The notes under the pieces: generated by a model | Told to the model about the DNA's origin: nothing | The model's database searches: none | Seen by the model: the letters and a program-made list of their open reading frames with translations, nothing else | Assembly: GCA_019236545.1 (NCBI GenBank) | Contig: JAFAIV010000318.1 | Span: 1-21,543 of the forward strand | Direction of reading: 5' to 3' | Length of the DNA stretch: 21,543 nucleotides | Source: Actinomycetota bacterium | Lineage (GTDB): Bacteria > Actinomycetota > Thermoleophilia > Gaiellales > Gaiellaceae | In this document: one piece after another, positions 8,336-15,671 of the stretch | How the letters are laid out: each line of letters starts with the position of its first letter | Numbering within the stretch: the stretch's first letter is position 1 | Program-made: the position numbers and the translations under genes

Positions 8336-9534
8336 TGCTCGAGTACGCCGGATCCCAACGCGCAGGCCTCAGCCGCGAGCAGCACGGCATCGCGCTCTGG
8401 CACGTGCTCCGCTCCGTGGACTGGCTGCTCCTCGCCGGCGTCGGCGGGCTCGTCGCCGTCGGGCTCTGGGGGATCGCCGGCGTGACGAAGTTCGACGTCC
8501 CGGGAGACCCGCGCTACTACCTCGACAAGCAGATCATCTACGCGGGCGCAGGCGGTTTCGTGCTGCTCGTGGCGCTGCTGCTCGACCCGGATCTCTACCG
8601 CCGCTACTGGAAGGTGATCTTCGGCACGCTCGTCGGGCTGATCGCGGTCGTCTTCCTCGCCGGCCACGCCTCGCACGGCTCGACGCGCTGGATCAATGTC
8701 GGCTTCTTCACGTTCCAGCCGTCCGAGTTCGGGAAGCTCCTGTGCGTGCTCGGCCTCGCCGGCTTCCTCGCCGAGCGGCAGCGGCTCGTCGGCTCGGTCG
8801 GGACGACGGCGAAGGCGCTCGGGCTCGGCCTGATCCCGACGCTGCTCGTCTTCGTGCAGCCGGACCTCGGGACGGCGCTCGTCTACCTCGCCGCGCTCGC
8901 CGCGATGCTCTTCGTCGCCGGCTCGCCGTGGCGCCACCTGACCGCGCTCGGCGCGGCGGCGGCCGCGATCGCCGTCGTCGTCCTCTGGCTCGGCCCGGCG
9001 CTCGGCGTGAACTTTCTCAAGCCGTACCAGAAGGAGCGCCTGATCTGCTTCACGCACCCGGCGACCTGCCCGGTGGACGCTCGCTACAACGTCGAGCAGT
9101 CGATCGCCGCCGTCGGCTCGGGCGAGGTGCGCGGCCGCGGCCCGAACGGTGCGACGCAGACGCGGCTCGACTTCCTGCCGGAGCACCACACGGACTTCGT
9201 CTTCGCCTCGTTCGCGGAGCAGCGCGGCTTCCTCGGCGCCTCGTTCCTGCTGGCGCTCTACCTGCTCGTCCTCTGGCGAGGGCTGCGCGTGGTCGCGGTG
9301 GCGCGCGACCTCTACAGCGCAGTCGTCGCCGGCGGGATCGTCGTCGCGCTGCTCTTCCAGATCTTCGTCAACGTCGGGATGACGATGGGCGTCGCGCCGA
9401 TCACGGGCATCCCGCTGCCGTTCGTGAGCGTCGGCGGCTCGTCGATGATCGCGAACCTCGGCGCGATGGGCGTCCTGCTCGCGATCCACGCGCGCGGGCG
9501 CGCGTCGCGCTCGGTCTCGCGCCGGCGGGGCTGA
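8335..9534 (+). CDS. rodA: SEDS glycosyltransferase RodA (rod-shape peptidoglycan polymerase)
   Basis: A 399-residue polytopic SEDS protein with about ten hydrophobic helices that polymerises lipid II for the side wall. The family signature LPEHHTDFVFA carries Asp287, matching the essential SEDS aspartate. FTFQPSEFGKL and PLPFVSVGGSSMI are also diagnostic. Position next to PBP2 and mreBCD supports RodA over the division paralogue FtsW. ATG at 8335 overlaps the mrdA stop by one base (TGATG). The large extracytoplasmic loop contains two cysteines (238 and 245, ICFTHPATC), which could form a disulfide. The downstream gene starts inside its stop codon. Confidence 0.96.
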   Translation: MLEYAGSQRAGLSREQHGIALWHVLRSVDWLLLAGVGGLVAVGLWGIAGVTKFDVPGDPRYYLDKQIIYAGAGGFVLLVALLLDPDLYRRYWKVIFGTLVGLIAVVFLAGHASHGSTRWINVGFFTFQPSEFGKLLCVLGLAGFLAERQRLVGSVGTTAKALGLGLIPTLLVFVQPDLGTALVYLAALAAMLFVAGSPWRHLTALGAAAAAIAVVVLWLGPALGVNFLKPYQKERLICFTHPATCPVDARYNVEQSIAAVGSGEVRGRGPNGATQTRLDFLPEHHTDFVFASFAEQRGFLGASFLLALYLLVLWRGLRVVAVARDLYSAVVAGGIVVALLFQIFVNVGMTMGVAPITGIPLPFVSVGGSSMIANLGAMGVLLAIHARGRASRSVSRRRG

Positions 9535-10316
9535 TGGACCTCCCGATCCGCTTCGGGGCGATCCGCGGGCTGCTGAAGGAGCTCGAGGTCTCCGCGCGGG
9601 ACGACCGCCCGCTCGCGGTCGGCGGCGCCAGGGAACTCGCGGCGGTGCTGCGGCGCGACCTCGGGCGCGGCGCGCGCGTCGGCGCGATCCGCGGCGACGA
9701 CTCGCCGGAGGGCGCTGCGCTCTACCTCTACGTCCTCGGCCACGACCCGGACGAGGCCGACCAGGCGGCGCTCAAGCGCGCCCGCCGCGCCCGCGTGCCG
9801 ATCGTGGCCATCGCCGCGGGGCCGGTCTCCGACGACGTGACGCTGCCGTTCGTCCTGGCCACCGACGTCGTCCGCACCGGCGCCGGCGAGGGCTTCCCGC
9901 TGGAGGAGATCGCCGCGCGGATCGCCGCGAAGCTCGGCGAGAACGCGGCTCCGCTCGCCGCCCGGATCCCGCTGCTCCGGGACGCCGTGTGCGCCGAGCT
10001 GATCTCGTCCGCGTCGCGCCGGAACGGGATCACGGCGGCCGCCGTCTTCTTGCCCGGGGCCGACCTGCCGCTGCTGACGCTCAACCAGCTGCGGCTCGTC
10101 CTGCGCATCGCGCAGGCGTACGGCGAGGACGTGGGGAAGGAGCGGCTGCCGGAGCTCGCCGCGTCGGTGGGCGCCGGGATCGGCCTGCGCGCGCTCGCGC
10201 GCGAACTGCTCGACCTCGTCCCGGTCGCGGGGTGGGCGGTGAAAGGCGCCGTCGCCTACGCCGGCACCCGCGCGCTCGGCGAGGCCGCCGTCCGCCGCTT
10301 CTCGGCGACCGTCTAG
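9534..10316 (+). CDS. DUF697-like protein with a degenerate GTPase-like N-terminus
   Basis: A 260-residue protein whose ATG overlaps the rodA stop (TGATG), making it the last gene of the rod-shape operon. The C-terminal half (about 148-255) has the hydrophobic helical pattern of DUF697: RRNGITAAAVFLPGADLP, then LVLRIAQAYGEDVGKERLPE, then a Gly/Ala-rich helix near SVGAGIGLRA and LVPVAGWAVKGAVAY. Such domains often follow a GTPase domain. Here residues about 62-135 resemble the end of a G domain (YLYVLGHDPDEAD, VPIVAIAAG where an NKxD would stand, then GAGEGFPLEEI), but no P-loop is visible. A membrane-associated elongasome accessory is an inference from position. The stop overlaps the opposing 63-aa gene at CTAG. 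Confidence 0.85.
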   Translation: MDLPIRFGAIRGLLKELEVSARDDRPLAVGGARELAAVLRRDLGRGARVGAIRGDDSPEGAALYLYVLGHDPDEADQAALKRARRARVPIVAIAAGPVSDDVTLPFVLATDVVRTGAGEGFPLEEIAARIAAKLGENAAPLAARIPLLRDAVCAELISSASRRNGITAAAVFLPGADLPLLTLNQLRLVLRIAQAYGEDVGKERLPELAASVGAGIGLRALARELLDLVPVAGWAVKGAVAYAGTRALGEAAVRRFSATV

Positions 10317-10504
10317 GCCGCTGCGGGCCGGAGCTTCGCCCGGCGCGCCTTGATCGCGCGGAGCCGCTGCGAGAGCCGCGCCCACGCCCAGGGCTCGACC
10401 TCCCGGTACCGCGTCTCCGTCTGGCCGCGCGTCGCCTCCAGGTACTCGAACCAGGCGTCGGCTTCCTCGATCAGAAGGAGCTCCTCTGCCTCTCGCTTCG
10501 TCAC
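10313..10504 (-). CDS. Small charged helical protein, 63 aa, function unknown
   Basis: The minus-strand GTG at 10504 follows GGAGGT (10516-10511, spacing 6), a good ribosome binding site, so this start is preferred to a longer reading. The 63 residues run from VTKREAEELLLIEEADAWFE to a basic end (LRAIKARRAKLRPAAA). The first half is acidic and the second half strongly basic, with several Trp and Tyr (WFEYLE, EPWAWARL), suggesting a short helical bundle. I recognise no family. It is convergent with the DUF697-like gene (stops overlapping by 4 nt) and divergent from the RNase E/G gene. It could bind RNA or protein partners, but nothing in the sequence proves this. Confidence 0.68.
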   Translation of the reverse strand: MTKREAEELLLIEEADAWFEYLEATRGQTETRYREVEPWAWARLSQRLRAIKARRAKLRPAAA

Positions 10505-10536
10505 CTCGCCACCTCCGGGCTCGTGGAATGCCGGGG

Positions 10537-10567
10537 ATCGTAGGACCAGGACCGGACGGAGCTGCAA
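10537..10567 (-). promoter_or_regulatory. Candidate promoter of the 63-aa gene
   Basis: On the minus strand TTGCAG (10567-10562), a 19-nt spacer and TACGAT (10542-10537) form a moderate promoter, giving a leader of about 26 nt that includes GGAGGT. Confidence 0.3.
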
Positions 10568-10568
10568 G

Positions 10569-10591
10569 CGCCGGCGGCCAAGCCGCCGGCG
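10569..10591. repeat. Perfect 10-bp inverted repeat between divergent promoters
   Basis: CGCCGGCGGC-CAA-GCCGCCGGCG has a 3-nt spacer. It lies between the promoter candidate of the 63-aa gene and that of the RNase E/G gene. There is no T-run on either side, so it is not a typical intrinsic terminator. It may be an operator or simply a GC-rich hairpin. Confidence 0.5.
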
Positions 10592-10638
10592 GGCGGCGGA
10601 ACACCGGCCGCGGAGGTAGGGGCGGCCTGCACGATTGC

Positions 10639-10644
10639 TACGCT
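10639..10644 (+). promoter_or_regulatory. Candidate -10 box of the RNase E/G gene
   Basis: TACGCT fits the TACNCT pattern seen before other genes here. A start near 10651 would give a leader of about 100 nt before the TTG at 10751. RNase E mRNAs are often autoregulated through their leaders, but no specific structure could be proven here. Confidence 0.4.
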
Positions 10645-10736
10645 GACCAGCGAAGGCCTATGCCGACGTTTTCCCCTGTCATCGACCAGCGCGCGCGCCG
10701 CCCGTATTCCGCGGGTGCCGCAGCCGCACGCTCTTC

Positions 10737-10744
10737 AGAAGGAG
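10737..10744 (+). promoter_or_regulatory. Ribosome binding site that sets the RNase E/G start
   Basis: AGAAGGAG lies 6 nt before TTG at 10751. An in-frame GTG at 10715 has no such site, and the Shine-Dalgarno would then fall inside the coding region. Confidence 0.8.
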
Positions 10745-10750
10745 TTTTTC

Positions 10751-13594
10751 TTGCCCTGGTTCCGCTTCCGCAAGAAGGAAGAGACCGACGGGGCCGCCTC
10801 GACGGCGGCCACACCGGAGCCGGCCGCACCTGAGCCGGCCGTCGCCCACGAGGCGACCGCAGCACCAACCGATCCCAGCAAGCCCAAGCGCCGTCGCGGC
10901 AGCCGCGGCGGGCGCGGCCGGAAGAAGCCCGGCACCGGCGCAGCCGCCGAGGCGGCTCCGGGCGCCGCGACCACGGCGAAGGCCGGCGCGGCCAAGGCGA
11001 GCGCCACGAAGGCGCCCGAGCGCAAGCAGTCCGAGCGCAAGCAGCAGCTCTCGCAGCGCCAGGAGCGCCGCCGCGACCAGTCCCAGCGGCGCCGCCAGCC
11101 GCCGCGCCGCGCGCCGCTCCCCGACGCCAAGCGCGAGCTGATCGTCTCCGTCGACGTCGGCGAGCAGCGTGTCGCAGTCCTCGAGGACGGCAAGGTCGCC
11201 GAGGTCTACCTCGAGCGCCCCGAGCGCCGCTCGATCGCCGGGAACATCTACCTCGGCGTCGTCGACAACGTCCTGCCCGGGATGGAGGCGGCGTTCGTCG
11301 AGATCGGCCTCGAGAAGAACGGCTTCCTCTACGTCGACGAGATCGTCGGCCCCGAGCTCGAGAAGGGCCACGGTCGCAAGATCCAGGACCTGATCAAGAA
11401 GGGCGAGCAGATCCTCGTCCAGGCGGTCAAGGACCCGATGAAGACGAAGGGCGCCCGGCTGACGACCCAGATCTCGCTGCCCGGCCGCTTCGTCGTCTTC
11501 GTCCCGCAGGGCGAGGGCCTCGGCGTCTCGCGCCGGCTCGAGGACGACGAGCGCGCTCGCCTCAAGGACATCCTGCGCCGCCTCGACGTCAAGGAGGGCG
11601 GCGTCATCGTCCGCACCGCCGCCGAGGGCGCATCCGAGGAGGACATCGAGCGCGACCTCGTCTTCCTGCAGCGCCTCTGGAAGTCGATCCAGGCGAAGGC
11701 CGCGACCGCCAAGGCGCCGGAGCTCGTCTACCAGGAGGCCGAGCTGCCGCTGCGCGTCGTCCGCGACCTCTTCACCGGCGACTTCGAGAAGGCGTACGTC
11801 GACGACGACCGCACGTACAAGCGGATCACCGGCTACCTGAAGAAGACCTCGCCGCACATGGGCGAGCGCGTCGTCCGCTACAAGGACACGCCGCCGCTGA
11901 TGGAGGCGTTCGGCGTCGAGGCCGAGATCAAGTCGACGCTCCACCGGCGCGTCGACCTCCCGTCCGGCGGCTACCTGATCTTCGACTACGCCGAGGCGTT
12001 CACCGTCATCGACGTGAACACCGGCCGCTTCGTCGGCTCGCGCGGGAAGAACTCGGGCGCGCGGCTCGAGGACACGATCACGAAGAACAACCTCGAGGCG
12101 GTGAAGGAGGTCGTGCGCCAGCTCCGGCTGCGCGACATCGGCGGCATCATCGTCATCGACTTCATCGACATGGCGAACCCGAAGAACCGGGCGACCGTCG
12201 AGGAGGCGCTCCGCAGCGAGCTGGAGCGCGACCGCACCAAGACCTACGTCGTCGAGATCTCGCCGCTCGGCCTCGTCGAGATGACGCGCCAGAACGTCAC
12301 CGACGGCCCGCGCGAGGTCATGACGCGGAAGTGCCCGACCTGCGGCGGCGACGGTATCGTCTACAGCGAGGCGTCGGCGGCGATCGACGTCGAGCGGCGG
12401 CTGCGGGCGCTCGCGACCGGCTCCCGGTCGCAGGCGTTCCGGGTCGAGCTCGCGGACTCGATCGCGAGCGCGCTCGTCGGGCCGGGCGCTCGCCGCCTGA
12501 TCGAGCTCGAGGCGCTGACGAAGCGGCGCTTCTTCCTCGAGGGCAAGCCGAGCACGCACCTCGACCACTTCGTCGTCCTCGCCGAGGGCAAGCTCGCGGA
12601 CCTGGCGCCGGAGGCGCCGGTCGCGGAGGGCGCCGAGCTGATGCTCCAGCTCGTCGAGATCGACCGCCACGACTCGCACGCCGCGGTCGGCAAGGTCGAC
12701 GGGCTCGACGTCGTCGTCGCGGACTCCGCGGCGCAGGTCGGGAAGCGGATCAAGATCCGGATCGAGCGCGTGCTCGACGGCGTCGCGTACGCGACACCGG
12801 CGCGCAAGGCCAAGGTCGTGCCCGAGCCGCTCACGGCCGAGGGCGAGGCCGAGAAGCCGACCCGCAAGCCCCCGGCCCGCAAGGCCGCCGCGGTCGAGGA
12901 GGCGCCCGCCGATGCGACGGAGGCCGTCGAGGGTGACGAGGTCGCGGTGGTGGAGGTCGACGAGCCCGAGGCGCTCGACCTCGACGAGGAGGAGCTCGAG
13001 GAGGCTGCCGAGGACGAGGAGGATGCCGAGGTCGAGTCCGCCGACGGCGCCGCTCCGGCGAAGAAGAAGACGCGCCGAGGCTCGCGTGGCGGCCGCCGGC
13101 GCAAGAAGAAGCCGGCCGTGGCCGGCGAGGGCGCCGAGGCCGGCGCCGAGGAGACGCAGCCGGAGGCGCAGGCGACCGACGCCGACGACGTCCCGCGCAG
13201 CGTCACGATCCACCTCCCGGGCGACGACCTCGGCCGGGAGGACGACGAGGACGACGAGCCGTCCGCGCCCGCCGCCGAGGAAGCGGAGGGCGAGGAGGCG
13301 CCGAAGCCGCGCAAGAAGACGCGCCGCGGCTCGCGCGGCGGCCGGCGGCGCAAGAAGCCGGCCACCGCCGGCTCGACCAACGGCTCCGAGCCGGAGGCCG
13401 AGGGCGACGAGCACGACGAGCCGGAGGACGAGGACGTCGCCGAGGAGCCCGTGGTGGACGAGCCCGAATCGGAGGAGCCGGAGGCCCAGGCGCCCGATGC
13501 CGAGGAGACGCCGTCGCAGAATGGCGACTCCGAGCAGGAGTGGGGCTACGTCCCGATGTCGGAATGGCTCGACGAGATCGACTCGGGGCGCTGA
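10751..13594 (+). CDS. rne: Ribonuclease E/G family endoribonuclease
   Basis: A 947-residue single-strand-specific endoribonuclease of the RNase E/G family, acting in mRNA decay and rRNA/tRNA maturation. A Lys/Arg/Ala-rich tail (1-125) is followed by the S1-containing catalytic core (about 127-560; YLERPERRSIAGNIYLG, LPGMEAAFVEIG). Metal-binding Asp421 (VIDVNTG) and Asp470 (VIDFIDM) and the zinc-link CPTCGG (Cys528, Cys531) are intact. A TRAM/S1-like domain follows at about 629-690. A long tail (700-947) alternates acidic runs with basic RRGSRGGRRRKK blocks at about 771-789 and 852-872; a related block lies at 44-62. The tails are probably disordered RNA- or partner-binding regions. TTG at 10751 is the start because of AGAAGGAG. 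It heads the ribosomal block, though rplU has its own promoter candidate. Confidence 0.95.
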   Translation: MPWFRFRKKEETDGAASTAATPEPAAPEPAVAHEATAAPTDPSKPKRRRGSRGGRGRKKPGTGAAAEAAPGAATTAKAGAAKASATKAPERKQSERKQQLSQRQERRRDQSQRRRQPPRRAPLPDAKRELIVSVDVGEQRVAVLEDGKVAEVYLERPERRSIAGNIYLGVVDNVLPGMEAAFVEIGLEKNGFLYVDEIVGPELEKGHGRKIQDLIKKGEQILVQAVKDPMKTKGARLTTQISLPGRFVVFVPQGEGLGVSRRLEDDERARLKDILRRLDVKEGGVIVRTAAEGASEEDIERDLVFLQRLWKSIQAKAATAKAPELVYQEAELPLRVVRDLFTGDFEKAYVDDDRTYKRITGYLKKTSPHMGERVVRYKDTPPLMEAFGVEAEIKSTLHRRVDLPSGGYLIFDYAEAFTVIDVNTGRFVGSRGKNSGARLEDTITKNNLEAVKEVVRQLRLRDIGGIIVIDFIDMANPKNRATVEEALRSELERDRTKTYVVEISPLGLVEMTRQNVTDGPREVMTRKCPTCGGDGIVYSEASAAIDVERRLRALATGSRSQAFRVELADSIASALVGPGARRLIELEALTKRRFFLEGKPSTHLDHFVVLAEGKLADLAPEAPVAEGAELMLQLVEIDRHDSHAAVGKVDGLDVVVADSAAQVGKRIKIRIERVLDGVAYATPARKAKVVPEPLTAEGEAEKPTRKPPARKAAAVEEAPADATEAVEGDEVAVVEVDEPEALDLDEEELEEAAEDEEDAEVESADGAAPAKKKTRRGSRGGRRRKKKPAVAGEGAEAGAEETQPEAQATDADDVPRSVTIHLPGDDLGREDDEDDEPSAPAAEEAEGEEAPKPRKKTRRGSRGGRRRKKPATAGSTNGSEPEAEGDEHDEPEDEDVAEEPVVDEPESEEPEAQAPDAEETPSQNGDSEQEWGYVPMSEWLDEIDSGR

Positions 13595-13605
13595 TCCGCT
13601 ACACT
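13578..13605 (+). promoter_or_regulatory. Candidate promoter of rplU-rpmA
   Basis: TCGACT (13578-13583), a 16-nt spacer and TACACT (13600-13605) lie across the end of the RNase E/G gene. The start would be near 13612, just before a strong hairpin. Confidence 0.45.
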
Positions 13606-13615
13606 GCGCGACGTT

Positions 13616-13635
13616 CGCGGGCCGCCCGGCCCGCG
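13616..13635 (+). promoter_or_regulatory. Hairpin at the 5' end of the rplU leader
   Basis: CGCGGGCC-GCCC-GGCCCGCG is a perfect 8-bp stem followed by TTT. With the promoter candidate just upstream it would stand at the very 5' end of the rplU mRNA, stabilising it or acting as a ribosomal-protein leader. It could instead be a weak terminator for the upstream gene. Only 11 nt, without a ribosome binding site, separate it from the ATG. Confidence 0.5.
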
Positions 13636-13646
13636 TTTCCACGCCT

Positions 13647-14228
13647 ATGAGCTACGCGATCATCACCGTCGGCGGCAAGCAGTACCGCGTCCAGGAGGGC
13701 GAGAAGCTCCTCGTGGACCGGCTGCGCAACGCCGAGGGCGACACGTTCGAGCCGCGCGTCCTGCTCGTCGGCGGCAACGGCTCGACCGACCTCGCCCCGT
13801 CGACCACCGTCACGGCGCGCGTCGTCGGCCACGTGCTCGGCGACAAGGTGCGGATCGGCAAGTACAAGCGGCGCACAGGCTATCGACGCCACACCGGCTT
13901 CCGCGCCAGCCTGACGCAGATCCAGATCGAGTCGATCGGCGGCGCCGCCCGCAAGGCAGCCGCGAAGAAGGAGGCGGCCGCGCCGAAGGCCGAGAAGGTC
14001 GAGGCCGCTCCCGTGACGGCCGACGCTCCGGCCGCCGCGGAGGCGCCCGCGCGCACCGCGCATCCGCCGAAGGGCTACGACGACCTCTCGATCGCCGAGA
14101 TCAAGGAGCAGGTCGCCGGCTGGCGCCGCCCGAACATCGAGGCCGCGCTCGAGCACGAGAAGGCGAACGCGAACCGCAAGGGCGCGATCGCCGCGCTCGA
14201 GGCCGCGCTGAAGGAGAAGGAGGCCTAG
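13647..14228 (+). CDS. rplU: 50S ribosomal protein L21 with C-terminal extension
   Basis: A 193-residue L21; the usual length is about 103. Residues 1-100 are a normal L21 core (MSYAIITVGGKQYRVQEGEK at the start; KVRIGKYKRRTGYRRHTGFR near the end), binding 23S rRNA domain VI beside L20. Residues about 101-141 are an Ala/Lys/Glu-rich linker. Residues about 143-193 form a separate helical unit (GYDDLSIAEIKEQVAGW, then EAALEHEKANANRKGAIAAL) that resembles small SAP/Rho-N-like domains. Its job is unknown. The ATG at 13647 fits the family start. The stop abuts the rpmA ATG with no gap, and the two are surely co-transcribed. Confidence 0.96.
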   Translation: MSYAIITVGGKQYRVQEGEKLLVDRLRNAEGDTFEPRVLLVGGNGSTDLAPSTTVTARVVGHVLGDKVRIGKYKRRTGYRRHTGFRASLTQIQIESIGGAARKAAAKKEAAAPKAEKVEAAPVTADAPAAAEAPARTAHPPKGYDDLSIAEIKEQVAGWRRPNIEAALEHEKANANRKGAIAALEAALKEKEA

Positions 14229-14483
14229 ATGGCTCACAAGAAAGGCCTCGGGTCGTCGCGCAACGGTCGCGACTCGAACCCGAAGATGCTCGGCGTCAAG
14301 ATGTTCGCCGGCCAGGACGTGACGGCGGGGATGATCCTCGTCAAGCAGCGTGGCACGCGCTTCCGCCCGGGCCCCGGCGCCGGCATCGGCAAGGACGACA
14401 CGATCTTCGCCACGCGCGACGGCAAGGTCGCGTTCCGGACGAGCGGCGAGCGCCGCTTCGTCTCCGTCGTCGACGGCGAGTAA
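14229..14483 (+). CDS. rpmA: 50S ribosomal protein L27
   Basis: An 84-residue L27 starting MAHKKGLGSSRNGRDSNPK, the family signature; the N-terminal tail reaches the peptidyl-transferase centre. No cleavable N-terminal extension of the Firmicutes type is present. ATG immediately follows the rplU stop and is preceded by AAGGAGG (14217-14223, spacing 5), which lies within the end of rplU. The length is normal. The obg GTG begins 3 nt after its TAA, so rplU, rpmA and obg form the standard operon. Confidence 0.97.
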   Translation: MAHKKGLGSSRNGRDSNPKMLGVKMFAGQDVTAGMILVKQRGTRFRPGPGAGIGKDDTIFATRDGKVAFRTSGERRFVSVVDGE

Positions 14484-14486
14484 CCC

Positions 14487-15671
14487 GTGTTCCACGACCG
14501 GGCGCGGCTGACGGTCGTCGCCGGCCGCGGCGGCGACGGGTCGATCCACTTCCGACGCGAGAAGTTCGTGCCCAAGGGCGGCCCGGACGGCGGCGACGGG
14601 GGAGAGGGCGGCGACGTCGTGCTGGTCGCAGACCCGCGGCGGCGCGACCTCTCCGGCTTCCGGCCGAACCAGAAGCTCCGCGCCGGCCGCGGCGGCTCGG
14701 GCGGCGGCCGTCTCTCGAACGGCGCCCGCGGCGACGACGCGACGCTGGCCGTCCCGGTCGGGACGCAGGTGTTCGAGGGCGACGACCTGCTCGCGGACCT
14801 CGCGCGGCCGGATGCGCGCGTCGTCGTCGCGAAGGGAGGCGCCGGCGGGCGCGGCAACAAGCGCTTCGCCGGACCGACCCGCCAGACGCCGCGCTTCGCG
14901 GAGATCGGCCTCCCCGGCGAGGAGAAGGAGCTCGAGCTCCGCCTCAAGCTGCTCGCAGACGCCGCGCTCGTCGGCCTGCCGAACGCAGGCAAGTCGTCGC
15001 TGCTCACCCGCATCTCGAACGCACGGCCGAAGGTCGCGGACTACCCGTTCACGACCCTCGCGCCGGTGCTCGGGACGGTCGAGGCGTCGGACGGCCGCCA
15101 GCTCGTCGTCGCGGACGTCCCGGGCCTGATCGAGGGCGCGAGCGAGGGCGTCGGCCTCGGGCACGAGTTCCTCGCGCACCTCGAGCGCGCGCGCCTGCTC
15201 CTGCACGTGATCGACTCCTCCGAGGACGACGCCGACGAGCGCTGGCGGACGATCGACGCCGAGCTCGTCGCCTACGGCGCGGGCCTGGACGCGCGGCCGC
15301 AGGTCGTCGTCCTCAACAAGACCGACCTTCGCCCGGAGCCGCCCGCGTTCTCCGTCGAGGACGAGCGCGTCGTCCGCGTGCTGCGCGTCTCCGCCGCGAC
15401 CGGTGCCGGGATCGACGAGCTGAAGCGGACGCTGTTCGAGCTCGTCCCGCCGGAGGAGGCCGCGCCCGAGACCGCCGACGAGCTCGTCGACTACCTCGTC
15501 TACCGCCCGCAGCCGGCGCGGCGCGCCTTCCGCGTCTTCCGCACCGAGCGCGGCTTCCGCGTCACCGGCGAGGCGCCGCCGACCGAGGAGCTCGAGGCGA
15601 TCCTCAAGGCCGCGGGCGCGCGCGAGGGCGACGAGGTCGAGGTCGGCGACGAGGTGCTGGAGTGGGAGTGA
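14487..15671 (+). CDS. obg: GTPase Obg (50S assembly / stress GTPase)
   Basis: A 394-residue Obg GTPase. The glycine-rich Obg fold spans about residues 1-155 (AGRGGDGSIHFRREKFVPKG). The G domain follows, with G1 GLPNAGKSS (163-171), G3 DVPGLIEGA (210-218) and G4 NKTD (277-280). A C-terminal OCT domain covers about 325-394 and ends in a short acidic tail. It binds the 50S subunit late in assembly and links growth to (p)ppGpp. Start GTG at 14487 lies 3 nt after rpmA. The TGA overlaps the next gene's GTG (GTGA), showing tight coupling. Confidence 0.97.
   Translation: MFHDRARLTVVAGRGGDGSIHFRREKFVPKGGPDGGDGGEGGDVVLVADPRRRDLSGFRPNQKLRAGRGGSGGGRLSNGARGDDATLAVPVGTQVFEGDDLLADLARPDARVVVAKGGAGGRGNKRFAGPTRQTPRFAEIGLPGEEKELELRLKLLADAALVGLPNAGKSSLLTRISNARPKVADYPFTTLAPVLGTVEASDGRQLVVADVPGLIEGASEGVGLGHEFLAHLERARLLLHVIDSSEDDADERWRTIDAELVAYGAGLDARPQVVVLNKTDLRPEPPAFSVEDERVVRVLRVSAATGAGIDELKRTLFELVPPEEAAPETADELVDYLVYRPQPARRAFRVFRTERGFRVTGEAPPTEELEAILKAAGAREGDEVEVGDEVLEWE

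Noticed and set aside
10715..10750. GTG at 10715 as the RNase E/G start
   Set aside because: The clear AGAAGGAG site points to TTG at 10751, and the extra 12 residues have no family support.
10660..10833. A 58-codon reading frame from ATG 10660 in the RNase E/G leader
   Set aside because: No ribosome binding site; it runs into the RNase E/G gene in another frame and looks like chance. A leader peptide cannot be fully excluded.
13616..13635. Hairpin as the terminator of the RNase E/G gene
   Set aside because: Only three T follow and a TACACT promoter candidate stands between the stop codon and the hairpin, so a leader role fits better; weak termination remains possible.
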